A stretch of 64,000 bases of DNA, taken from positions 248,001 to 312,000 of the forward strand of contig NZ_CP053346.1 of NCBI RefSeq assembly GCF_013113735.1. The letters are read 5' to 3'. The position numbers were made by a program, and so were the translations under genes. This document shows positions 49,157 to 57,330 of the stretch, piece after piece (position 1 is the first letter of the stretch; every line of letters begins with the position of its first letter). This DNA comes from Sphingomonas sp. AP4-R1 (GTDB taxonomy: Bacteria; Pseudomonadota; Alphaproteobacteria; Sphingomonadales; Sphingomonadaceae). The notes under the pieces are model-generated. The model was given only the letters and a program-made list of their open reading frames with translations, did no database searches and was not told the DNA's origin.

Positions 49157-50530
49157 ATGACAGCCCCCACACTCGTCTGGTTCCGCCAGGATCTCCGCCT
49201 TTCGGACCAAGCCGCCCTCGCCGCCGCCGCGAGCGAGGGCCCGATCGTCGCGCTCTACGTGCTGGACGATGACGGCCCCGGCGACTGGCGCATCGGCGGC
49301 GCCCAGCGCTGGTGGCTGCACCACAGCCTGACCGCGCTCGCGAAATCGCTCGGCCGCCACCGCATCCCCCTGATCCTGCGCCGGGGCGAGGCCGTCACCG
49401 CCGTCACCGCCGTCGCGAAGGAATCGGGCGCCACCCGCGTCCACGCCCTTCGCCATATCGAGCCGTGGTGGCAGGCGGCCGAAGAGGCGCTCGCCGGCAC
49501 GCTCGATCTCGTTCTTCACCCCGGCCAGCAACTGGCCGACCCCGGCGAGATCCGCACGGGTGCGGGCGGCCGCTACCGCATCTTCACCCCCTTCTGGCGT
49601 GCACTCGCCGCCACGTTGCCGCCACCCAAGCCACAGCCCGCGCCGAAACATCTCCACGGCCATGGCGAGATCCGCTCGGATCGGCTGGAGGATTGGGATC
49701 TGCTCCCCACGAAGCCGGACTGGGCCAAGGGCTTCGACGTCTGGACACCCGGCGAGGACGGCGCGGCCGAGGCGATGGAGGATTTCGCGGATCGCGTGTC
49801 GGCCTACGATCACGATCGCAACATGCCCTCGATCGACGGCAGCTCACGCCTCTCGCCGCATCTGCATTTCGGCGAAATCTCCCCCGCCGCCGTCTGGCAC
49901 GCCGCGCACGACGCCGCACCGCACTCGGCCGATCCGTTCCTGCGCGAGGTCGGCTGGCGCGATTTCACCGCCAACCTCGTCGATCAATATCCGAAGATCG
50001 GCCGCCAGAATGGCCGCGACGCCTATGATCGCCTGCCCTGGCGAACGGGTGCCGCCGCCGATCGCGATTTCCACGCGTGGACCGAAGGCCGCACCGGCTA
50101 TCCGATCGTCGATGCCGGGATGCGCCAGCTCTGGGCGACCGGCTGGATGCACAATCGCGTCCGCATGATCGCAGCCAGCTTCCTCACCAAGCATCTCCTG
50201 CTCGACTGGCGGCGCGGCGAGCGCTGGTTCTGGGAGACGCTGGTCGATGCCGATTACGGCAATAACAGCGTGAACTGGCAGTGGGTCGCGGGCACGGGGA
50301 TCGACAGCAACCCGTTCGGCCGGATCATGGCGCCGCTCACCCAATCGCCCAAGTTCGACGCCGCCGACTATATCCGCTTATGGGTGCCGGAACTGCGCGA
50401 CCTGCCCGACACCACGATCCACGATCCGCACGGTGCCGGTTGCGCGCCGAAGGCCTATCCCGCCCCCCTGATCGGCCACCGCGAAGGCCGGGAGCGAGCC
50501 TTGGCCGCAGCGGCAAAGATCAAAACCTGA
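49157..50530 (+). CDS. phrB: Deoxyribodipyrimidine photo-lyase (class I cryptochrome/photolyase)
   Basis: Light-driven repair enzyme for cyclobutane pyrimidine dimers, 457 residues. The N-terminal antenna domain starts LVWFRQDLRLSDQAALAAAA. The FAD-binding C-terminal domain contains SRLSPHLHFGEISPAAVWHA, GMRQLWATGWMHNRVRMIAA and LVDADYGNNSVNWQWVAGTG, the most conserved signatures of CPD photolyases. The ATG at 49157 opens directly on the antenna domain. It lies alone; the Trp electron-transfer residues appear present in WQWVAGTG and nearby segments. Confidence 0.94.
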   Translation: MTAPTLVWFRQDLRLSDQAALAAAASEGPIVALYVLDDDGPGDWRIGGAQRWWLHHSLTALAKSLGRHRIPLILRRGEAVTAVTAVAKESGATRVHALRHIEPWWQAAEEALAGTLDLVLHPGQQLADPGEIRTGAGGRYRIFTPFWRALAATLPPPKPQPAPKHLHGHGEIRSDRLEDWDLLPTKPDWAKGFDVWTPGEDGAAEAMEDFADRVSAYDHDRNMPSIDGSSRLSPHLHFGEISPAAVWHAAHDAAPHSADPFLREVGWRDFTANLVDQYPKIGRQNGRDAYDRLPWRTGAAADRDFHAWTEGRTGYPIVDAGMRQLWATGWMHNRVRMIAASFLTKHLLLDWRRGERWFWETLVDADYGNNSVNWQWVAGTGIDSNPFGRIMAPLTQSPKFDAADYIRLWVPELRDLPDTTIHDPHGAGCAPKAYPAPLIGHREGRERALAAAAKIKT

Positions 50531-50559
50531 AGCGCGGCCGGCTCACACTCTCTCTCATT

Positions 50560-50632
50560 CTTTTTCTCCGCGCCTCCGCGTGAATCTCTTTTTTGTTCAC
50601 GCAGAGACGCGGAGACGCAGAGGAGAGAAAAA
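50560..50632. repeat. Inverted repeat, family G copy 2
   Basis: Left CTTTTTCTCCGCGCCTCCGC and right GCAGAGACGCGGAGACGCAG/AGGAGAGAAAAAG are inverted copies, the left one shortened by about 9 bp. It lies between the convergent photolyase and SDR genes and could act as a terminator in both directions. Confidence 0.8.
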
Positions 50633-50656
50633 GAAGGAATGAGCCGCTTCGCGGGC

Positions 50657-51367
50657 TTACCCCTCCACGCGCATCCGGTGTCCCGTCGCGAAATCGCTCG
50701 CGAGCAGCGCCGCGATCGCCCCGCCCACCACGTCCGGCGATTTCAGCGTCGCGGGATCCTCGCCCGGAAAGGCCTTGGCGCGCATCGCGGTGGCGGTGCC
50801 GCCCGGATCGACGATCGCCACGCGCAGATCGCCCAACGCCTGCATCTCCTCGCCATAAGAGAGAATGAGATTTTCCAGCGCCGCCTTGGACGATCCATAG
50901 GCGCCCCAGAAAGCCCGCGGCCGCGCGCCTACGCTGGACGTGATCGCCGCCACCCGCGCCCGCGCGCTCTTCCGCAGCAGCGGATCGAACGCCGCGATCA
51001 AAGCCTGCGGCGCGCCGACATTCAGCGTCAGCAGCTTTGCATATTCCTTGGGATCGATCGCGGGCACCGGGCTCAAGGTCCCGAGCGTGGCCGCGTTGAT
51101 CACGAGCAGGTCGAGCTTCTCCCAGCGGCCCGCCACCGCCTCGGCCAGTCGGCCGATCGAATTGCCGTCCGTCAAATCCAGCGGCGCGATCGTCGAGGAG
51201 CCACCCGCCGCGTGGATCGCCTCCTCGGTCTCCTCCAGCCCCCCGGTGGTTCGCGCCACGAGCAGAACATGCGCGCCGGCCGCCGCCAGCGCCTTGGCGG
51301 TGGCAGCGCCGATACCCCGGCTGGCGCCGGTGACGAGGGCGATCTGGTTTTCGAGCGGACGGGTCAT
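50657..51367 (-). CDS. Short-chain dehydrogenase/reductase (YciK-like)
   Basis: Rossmann-fold oxidoreductase of 236 residues. The cofactor motif is TGASRGIG near residue 14, followed by LLVINAATLG (NNAG equivalent with INAA) and the catalytic Ser in ITSSVGARPRAFWGAYGSSK, with Tyr and Lys spaced YxxxK. A basic residue after strand 2 (LVART) suggests NADP. The order of motifs and the closing VDPGGTATAMRAKAFPGEDP are like YciK-type SDRs. The substrate is unknown. The ATG at 51367 is set by MTRPLENQIALVTG; the longer frame comes from the palindrome between this gene and purF. The upstream purF gene is on the same strand. Confidence 0.86.
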   Translation of the reverse strand: MTRPLENQIALVTGASRGIGAATAKALAAAGAHVLLVARTTGGLEETEEAIHAAGGSSTIAPLDLTDGNSIGRLAEAVAGRWEKLDLLVINAATLGTLSPVPAIDPKEYAKLLTLNVGAPQALIAAFDPLLRKSARARVAAITSSVGARPRAFWGAYGSSKAALENLILSYGEEMQALGDLRVAIVDPGGTATAMRAKAFPGEDPATLKSPDVVGGAIAALLASDFATGHRMRVEG

Positions 51368-51377
51368 GCTCTTCTTT

Positions 51378-51486
51378 CCTCCCCTCCCTGGAAGGGAGGG
51401 GACTGAGGGGTGGGTCGCTGGAGGCGGACGACGGCGGCCGCAAGCGGATCCACCCACCCCCAGCCCCTCCCTTGCAGGGAGGGGAG
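51378..51486. repeat. Palindromic intergenic element, family H
   Basis: The left arm CCCCTCCCTGGAAGGGAGGG and right arm CCCCTCCCTTGCAGGGAGGGG are themselves hairpins and inverted copies of each other, flanking GGGGTGGGTCG and its complement ATCCACCCACCCCC. It lies between the purF stop and the SDR start, both on the minus strand. Confidence 0.85.
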
Positions 51487-51524
51487 CCGGTCAGGCTATG
51501 CGGGATTGGCCGGACAAGAAAGCC

Positions 51525-52994
51525 TCAGGCCAGCACGCGCTCGTCGAGCAAGGCGAACTGGTCCGGCACGGTCTGCGCGTCGTGATCCGTCAGCGGCGTG
51601 GGATAATCGCCGGTGAAGCAGGCGTCGCAGCGCGTGGGCTGCGCGGCATTGCGGCCTTCCTCGCCCAGCGCGCGGTACAGGCCATCGACCGAGATGAAGC
51701 CAAGGCTGTCCGCATGGATGAAATCCGCCATCTGCTGCACGGTCATGCGCGCGGCGAGCAGCTTGGCGCGCTCGGGCGTATCCACGCCGTAGAAGCAGCT
51801 GTGCCGCGTCGGCGGGCTGGCGATGCGCATATGCACTTCGGTCGCGCCCGCATCGCGCATCATCTGCACGATCTTCAGGCTGGTCGTGCCACGCACGATC
51901 GAATCGTCGATCAGCACGATGCGCTTGCCCTGGATCAGCGCGCGATTGGCATTGTGCTTCAGCTTCACGCCCAGATGGCGGATATTGTCCGCCGGCTGGA
52001 TGAAGGTGCGGCCGACATAATGCGAGCGGATGATGCCCAGCTCGAACGGGATGCCGCTTTCCTGCGCGTATCCGATCGCGGCCGGCACGCCCGAATCGGG
52101 CACGGGGATCACGAAATCGGCGTCGACAGGGCCTTCCTTGGCCAGCTCCGCGCCGATCGCCTTGCGGACCGAATAGACCGAGGTGCCGTCCAGCACCGAA
52201 TCCGGCCGCGAGAAATAAACATGCTCGAACACGCACGGCCGTCCGCGCGCCTTGCCGAACGGGCTGATCGAACGGACGCCCGCTTCGGACACCGTCACCA
52301 GTTCGCCCGGCTCCAGCTCGCGCACGAAATCCGCGCCGACCACGTCGAGCGCGACCGTCTCGGAGGCGAAGATCGTCGCATCGCCCAATTTGCCCATCAC
52401 GAGCGGGCGGATGCCGAGCGGATCGCGGCAGGCGATCATGCCCTCGGGTGTCATGCAGATCAGCGAATAGGCGCCCTCCACGCGGCGCAGCGCATCGATG
52501 AAGCGATCGATGAGCGTGCGATAGGTGGAGGTGGCGACCAGATGGATGATCGTTTCGGTATCGCTGGTCGACTGGAAGATGGAGCCGGTGCGGATCAGAT
52601 CGCGCCGCAGCTTCATCGCGTTCGAAATATTGCCGTTATGGGCGATCGCGAAACCACCGCTGGCCAGTTCGGCGAACAGCGGCTGCACGTTGCGCAGCGC
52701 CGTCTCGCCCGTCGTGGAATAGCGCACATGGCCGCAGGCGACGCGCCCGGGGAGCGCGCGGATGATGTCGTCGCGATCGAAATTGCCCGCGACATGGCCC
52801 ATCGCGCGATGCGTGTGGAAATTGTGGCCGTCCCAGCTGGTGACGCCGGCGGCTTCCTGCCCGCGATGCTGGAGGGCGTGGAGGCCGAGTGCCGCGATCG
52901 CGCTCGCCGATTCGGCATCATAGACACCGAAGACGCCGCATTCTTCGCGCAGCGTATCGCCGTCGATCGTTTCAAAAGGATTGGTGGTCAGCAT
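51525..52994 (-). CDS. purF: Amidophosphoribosyltransferase ([4Fe-4S] type)
   Basis: First committed enzyme of purine synthesis, making phosphoribosylamine from PRPP and glutamine; 489 residues. A short propeptide precedes the nucleophile Cys19 in REECGVFGVYD. The glutaminase domain shows ALGLHALQHRGQEAAG and the PRTase domain VLIDDSIVRGTTSLKIVQ. The four Cys ligands of the B. subtilis-type iron-sulfur cluster are all present: RPCVFEHVYFSRPDS, RHSCFYGVDTP and the pair in RCDACFTGDYPTP. The ATG at 52994 is chosen; a far longer frame upstream runs into hisI. The 204-bp gap to hisI is divergent and has no recognisable PurR-type site. Confidence 0.97.
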   Translation of the reverse strand: MLTTNPFETIDGDTLREECGVFGVYDAESASAIAALGLHALQHRGQEAAGVTSWDGHNFHTHRAMGHVAGNFDRDDIIRALPGRVACGHVRYSTTGETALRNVQPLFAELASGGFAIAHNGNISNAMKLRRDLIRTGSIFQSTSDTETIIHLVATSTYRTLIDRFIDALRRVEGAYSLICMTPEGMIACRDPLGIRPLVMGKLGDATIFASETVALDVVGADFVRELEPGELVTVSEAGVRSISPFGKARGRPCVFEHVYFSRPDSVLDGTSVYSVRKAIGAELAKEGPVDADFVIPVPDSGVPAAIGYAQESGIPFELGIIRSHYVGRTFIQPADNIRHLGVKLKHNANRALIQGKRIVLIDDSIVRGTTSLKIVQMMRDAGATEVHMRIASPPTRHSCFYGVDTPERAKLLAARMTVQQMADFIHADSLGFISVDGLYRALGEEGRNAAQPTRCDACFTGDYPTPLTDHDAQTVPDQFALLDERVLA

Positions 52995-53198
52995 CGTCCG
53001 TTCCGTCGGTGCCCGATGCCCATAAGCGATCGATCGCCCTTTGTCGCCCCATCGGGAGGGCGACCGGCGCATTTCCTGTTTTCCGGCGTGCGGATCGGTA
53101 TTTAGCCAACCGTTCGCGCCGGCATATGGGGGCGGATGGCGCGCGGCACCACCCCCACATCCGCCAGCCCGCTTCCGTCCGCACACGCCGCCCCCTAC

Positions 53199-53567
53199 AT
53201 GGCGCGCATGGACGATCGCGAAACCGGAACCACCCTGATGCCGCGCTGGGATGCGGCGGGCCTCGTCACCGCCGTGGTGACGCATGCCGAAACCGGCGAG
53301 CCGCTGATGCTGGCGCACATGAACGCGGAGGCGCTGGATCGCACGATCGAGACAGGCGAGGCCTGGTTCTGGTCGCGCTCGCGCGGGCGGCTCTGGAAGA
53401 AGGGCGAAAGCTCGGGCCATGTGATGAAGGTGGTCGAGCTGCGCGTCGACTGCGATCAGGACGCGATCTGGTTGCGCGCCGAGCCCCACGGCCCCGCCTG
53501 TCACACCAACGCCCCGACCTGCTTCTACAGGCGCCTGCAGGACGGCGCGCTCGTCCGGGTGGAGTAA
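53199..53567 (+). CDS. hisI: Phosphoribosyl-AMP cyclohydrolase
   Basis: Third step of histidine synthesis, hydrolysing the adenine ring of phosphoribosyl-AMP. About 122 residues; starts at 53199 or 53208 are both possible and a longer frame from 53136 is not supported. The family signatures are [20 protein letters not shown] and [20 protein letters not shown], then the metal-binding [10 protein letters not shown] and [12 protein letters not shown]. It is the monofunctional HisI found in alphaproteobacteria, not fused to HisE. The gene is not in a his operon here and is divergent from purF. Confidence 0.94.
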   Translation: MARMDDRETGTTLMPRWDAAGLVTAVVTHAETGEPLMLAHMNAEALDRTIETGEAWFWSRSRGRLWKKGESSGHVMKVVELRVDCDQDAIWLRAEPHGPACHTNAPTCFYRRLQDGALVRVE

Positions 53568-53938
53568 TCGTAGGCTGCTGAATGTGCGCCTGTCGGTGCC
53601 GCCTCGAAATGCGATCCTCCTCGCATTTCGCAAACAGCACTTATCCCCGTACATTTTCGGTTCATGCAACCGACCAGTCTTTCGCACGTTCGGAGCGGGC
53701 AAGGTTGGGTACAGCCTGTAAATGGCTTCATGCCGTGTGTGTTGCGTAAGCTTAGTACGAGTAGCGTTCCGTATCTTTTCGAGGCCGGCTGTCCCTGCCT
53801 TGCGCCTCTCCCCCGATCGAAGGGTCGCAGATTAAGCGACGGATCAGGCAGGAGCCCGATCCGTTAACCATATTTACTTGCGCTTTTGCAGGCAGAACGT
53901 CTCACACTGCCGTGTTCCTGCGAAAGCAGGAGCACGGA
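53568..53938. other. 371-bp intergenic region with two hairpins
   Basis: Lower in GC than most of the window. A perfect 10-bp hairpin (CGAAATGCGA, 53605-53614 with 53621-53630) lies just after hisI and may end its transcript. At the other end CCGTGTTCCTGCGAAAGCAG (53912-53931) with GAGCACGG forms a single family B-type hairpin ahead of the oligopeptidase B stop. Between them no open frame or known RNA is recognisable; TTAACCATATTTAC at 53864 resembles a CtrA-type site but is not certain. Confidence 0.45.
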
Positions 53939-55999
53939 TCACCCGCCCATCTGATCGATCACGAAGGCGAAGGCCTCCGCCCGCTCGCGCAGCGCCTCGT
54001 AGCGGCCCGATTTGCCGCCATGGCCCGCGCCCATGTTGATCTTGAGCAGCAGCAGCGCCTCGTCCGTCTTGGTCGCGCGCAGGCGGGCCGCCCACTTCGC
54101 CGGCTCCCAATAGGTGACGCGCGGATCGTTGAGCCCGCCCGTGATCAGCATCGGCGGATAGGCTTTCGCCGCCACATTCTCATAAGGCGAGTAGGACAGG
54201 ATCAGCCTGAACGCCTCGGGATCGGTGATCGGATTGCCCCATTCGGGCCATTCGCCGGGGGTGAGCGGCAGGCTCTCGTCCTGCATCGTATTCAGCACAT
54301 CGACGAACGGCACGTCCGCCACCACCGCGCCCCACAGATCGGGATCGGTATTGGCGACGACGCCCATCAGTTCGCCACCGGCCGAGCCGCCGTTGATCGC
54401 GATCCCGCCGGCTTTCGCGAAGCCTTGGGCGATCAGCCCCTTCGCCGCATCCGAGAAATCGTGGAACGTGTTCCAGCGCTCGGTCGCCTTGCCCTGCAGA
54501 TACCAGGTGTAACCCAGATCATCGCCGCCCCGGATGTGCGCGATCGCATAGGCCCAGCCGCGATCCAGCAGCGACAGCCGCCCGGTGGAGAAGCTCGGCG
54601 GGATCGCATGGCCATACGCGCCATAGGCGTAAAGGAAGACCTTGCCCGATCCGTCCTTCGGAAAGCCCTTGGGATAGACGATCGAAACCGGGATCGCCTT
54701 GCCGTCGCGTGCCGGCACGCTCAGCCGTTCAGTCGCATAGCGCGAAGGATTGTAGCCCGAAGGCACCTCCTGCACCTTCAACACCTCCAGCCTGTGTTCA
54801 GCCGGGTGGTAATCATAGACGGTCGAGGGCGTGACCATCGACGAATAGCCGATGCGATAGGCGGCCGGATCAAATTCGGGATTGTTGCCCAGCCCCGCGC
54901 TGTAGCTCGCCTCGGGAAAAGCGACGCGGTGCGTGTCGCCCTCGTAGGTGCGGAGCAAAAGCTGATCGAGCCCGTCGATCCGCGCCGCGACCGCGATGTG
55001 GCGCGCGAAGCTGGCGATGCCCGTGAGATACGTATCGTCCGATCCGGCGATCACCGTCTCCCACGCGCCGGGCGTCGCCGGATCGGCGGAGGCCAGACGG
55101 AAGTTCACATGATCGTCGTTGGTGAGGATCCAGAAGATTCCATGCGCCGCATCGACCGAATATTGGCGTTTCACCTGCCGGGGGGAAACCAGCAGCGGTT
55201 CCGCCGACGGATCGCCCGCCGGCACCATACGGATCTCGCTGGTCTGATTGTCGCCGGTGGCGATCTGGATCCACTGGCGATCCTGCGTGCCGCCCACCGC
55301 GACGCGGAAGCCCTCGTCCGCTTCCTCATAGAGCGTCACCGCCTCGGCCGGATCGGCGCCCAGCCGGTGCAGCCGCGCGCGATAGCTGCGCCAATTGTCG
55401 TTCACCTCGGTGAAGACCAAAGCTTTGCTGTCGCTCGACCAGACCACGCCGCCATTGGTGACGGCGCTGACCGTCTCGACATCCGCCCCCGTCGCCAGAT
55501 CACGGATGCGCAGCGTGAAGCGCTCGGCCCCGCTCTCGTCCGCCGACCAGGCGAGCAGTCGTCCGTCGGGGCTCACCGAGAAGGCCGCGAGCCGGAAATA
55601 GGCCTTGCCCTCGGCCTCCGCCGCCTCGTCCAGCAGCAGTTGATCGGGGCCGCCCGCGACGGGCTTCCGCCAGCGGCGCGGATATTGGCTGCCCGTCTCA
55701 TAGGCCCACCAGTAGAGATACTCGCCATCCTTCTGCGGCACGGAGGATTCATCCTCCTTCATCCGCCCCTTCATCTCCTGGAAGATCGCCTCCACCAGAT
55801 CGGCGCGCGGCGCCATCGCCGCCTCGAAATAGGTGTTCTCCTCCCGAAGATAGGAGAGAACCGCCTCGTCCTTCACCTCCGGATAGAGCGGATCCTTCAG
55901 CCAGTGATACGGATCGTCGAGCGTGATGCCGTGGACGGCCGTTTCATGCGGAATGCGGGTCGCGCGGGGCGCGGGCGGAAGGTCAGCGGGCGTCATCAT
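53939..55999 (-). CDS. ptrB: Oligopeptidase B (protease II, S9A)
   Basis: Serine peptidase of 686 residues that cleaves short peptides after Arg or Lys, usually cytoplasmic. An N-terminal beta-propeller begins with LDDPYHWLKD, and the C-terminal alpha/beta hydrolase has its nucleophile Ser539 in INGGSAGGELMG, the Asp in TGGLNDPRVTYWEPAKW and the His in INMGAGHGGKSGRYEAL. All are family signatures. There is no signal peptide. Two adjacent ATG codons open the frame and either may be used. It is convergent with hisI and divergent from the Tat-exported hydrolase, with a family B element in that divergent region. Confidence 0.93.
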   Translation of the reverse strand: MMTPADLPPAPRATRIPHETAVHGITLDDPYHWLKDPLYPEVKDEAVLSYLREENTYFEAAMAPRADLVEAIFQEMKGRMKEDESSVPQKDGEYLYWWAYETGSQYPRRWRKPVAGGPDQLLLDEAAEAEGKAYFRLAAFSVSPDGRLLAWSADESGAERFTLRIRDLATGADVETVSAVTNGGVVWSSDSKALVFTEVNDNWRSYRARLHRLGADPAEAVTLYEEADEGFRVAVGGTQDRQWIQIATGDNQTSEIRMVPAGDPSAEPLLVSPRQVKRQYSVDAAHGIFWILTNDDHVNFRLASADPATPGAWETVIAGSDDTYLTGIASFARHIAVAARIDGLDQLLLRTYEGDTHRVAFPEASYSAGLGNNPEFDPAAYRIGYSSMVTPSTVYDYHPAEHRLEVLKVQEVPSGYNPSRYATERLSVPARDGKAIPVSIVYPKGFPKDGSGKVFLYAYGAYGHAIPPSFSTGRLSLLDRGWAYAIAHIRGGDDLGYTWYLQGKATERWNTFHDFSDAAKGLIAQGFAKAGGIAINGGSAGGELMGVVANTDPDLWGAVVADVPFVDVLNTMQDESLPLTPGEWPEWGNPITDPEAFRLILSYSPYENVAAKAYPPMLITGGLNDPRVTYWEPAKWAARLRATKTDEALLLLKINMGAGHGGKSGRYEALRERAEAFAFVIDQMGG

Positions 56000-56087
56000 C
56001 GTGCTTATCTGTGGGGATGCCGCCGTCCAGCCGCAAGCCGTGCCTGATATCCTTCCGCTGAAGGGTGAGGATTGGATCTCGCTCCGT

Positions 56088-56182
56088 CGTCATTCCCGCG
56101 AAAACGGGAACCAGCTTCTTCCGTCTGCCTCCAACCACTGTCATGAAGCGAAGTCTGGGTTCCCGCTTTCGCGGGAATGACG
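56088..56182. repeat. Palindromic intergenic element, family B copy 4
   Basis: Starts CGTCATTCCCGCGAAAACGG and ends CCCGCTTTCGCGGGAATGACG. It is one of only two elements in this window that lie between divergent genes (ptrB and the dienelactone hydrolase), about 20 bp before the latter's start codon. Confidence 0.85.
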
Positions 56183-56201
56183 GGACAAGGAGGAGAGTGA
56201 A

Positions 56202-57098
56202 ATGGCCGAGATGCCCGAAAGCACCGCCTTCAGCCGGGAGATCCTCGATCTGTTCGATGCGTTCGTCCATGGCGGCATCAGCCGGCGCGGCTTCATCGAG
56301 AAAGCCACGACGCTGACCGGATCCGTCGCCGCCGCCACCACGATCCTCTCCGCGCTCAGCCCCGATTTCGCCTCGGCGGAGGTGATCGCCCCCGCCGACA
56401 AGCGCATCACGGTGGAGACGGTCACGATTCCCTCTCCGCAGGGCGACGGCACGATCAAGGCCTATGTCGCCAAGCCCGCCGGCACATCGCCCAAAAAGAA
56501 GAAGCCGGTCGTGCTGGTCGTCCACGAAAATCGCGGCCTCAATCCGCATATCGAGGATATCGCCCGTCGCCTCGCCGTGGACGGCTTCATCGCGGTCGCG
56601 CCGGACGCGCTCACCTCGCTCGGCGGCTATCCGGGCACGGAGGACGAGGCCCGCGCGCTGTTCCCCAAGCTGGATCAGGCCAAGGTGCAGATGGATTTCC
56701 TCGCCGCCGCCGCTTACGCGCAGGCGCTGCCGGACGGCACCGGCAAGCTCGGCGCGGTCGGCTTCTGCTATGGCGGCGGCATCGTGAACATGCTGGCCAC
56801 GAAAGTGCCCACGCTGCGCGCTGCCGTCCCTTTCTACGGCGCCCCGCCGAAGCTGGAGGACGTGCCCGCGATCAAGGCCGAACTGCTCGTCCAGCATGCC
56901 GGCAACGACACGCGGCTGGCCGGCACCTGGCCCGATTACGACAAGGCGCTGACGGCCGCCGGAGTCCGCCACGAGGGCTTCATCTATCCGGGCGTCGAAC
57001 ACGGCTTCAACAACGACACCACGCCCCGCTTCAACAAGGCGGCCGCTGATCTGGCGTGGAACCGCACGATCGCTTTGTTCAAGCGGACGTTGGCCTGA
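56202..57098 (+). CDS. Dienelactone hydrolase family protein with Tat signal
   Basis: Alpha/beta hydrolase of 298 residues. The N-terminus carries SRRGFIEKATTLTGSVAAAT, a twin-arginine export signal, after a 25-residue extension. The catalytic core has VLVVHENRGLNPHIEDIARR, the nucleophile Cys189 in VGFCYGGGIVN and the His in YPGVEHGFNNDT. The Cys nucleophile groups it with dienelactone hydrolases, but export and the lack of catechol genes nearby argue for another ester or lactone as substrate. The ribosome site AAGGAGGAGAG lies close to the ATG. A family G palindrome follows. Confidence 0.86.
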   Translation: MAEMPESTAFSREILDLFDAFVHGGISRRGFIEKATTLTGSVAAATTILSALSPDFASAEVIAPADKRITVETVTIPSPQGDGTIKAYVAKPAGTSPKKKKPVVLVVHENRGLNPHIEDIARRLAVDGFIAVAPDALTSLGGYPGTEDEARALFPKLDQAKVQMDFLAAAAYAQALPDGTGKLGAVGFCYGGGIVNMLATKVPTLRAAVPFYGAPPKLEDVPAIKAELLVQHAGNDTRLAGTWPDYDKALTAAGVRHEGFIYPGVEHGFNNDTTPRFNKAAADLAWNRTIALFKRTLA

Positions 57099-57119
57099 AC
57101 AGAGGGAAGAAAGAAAAAG

Positions 57120-57256
57120 GATTCACGCAGAGACGCAGAGGCGCAGAGAGGGTGCGCCCGGCGCGAAGCGCTCTCATCATAAGCGAGCGATGATAGGAGG
57201 CCGCTACGCGGCGGCAGGACACACCATCTCTGCGCCTCCGCGTCTCTGCGTGAATC
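57120..57256. repeat. Inverted repeat, family G copy 3
   Basis: Starts GATTCACGCAGAGACGCAGA and ends CCGCGTCTCTGCGTGAATC, with an irregular 90-bp centre. It lies between the dienelactone hydrolase and aminopeptidase P genes, both on the plus strand. Confidence 0.85.
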
Positions 57257-57330
57257 AAACTTACGTCTTCCTCCGCCACCTCGACGAAGGCCGGGATGAC
57301 GAAGGAAATCGACGGGCCTACATTGCCCCC

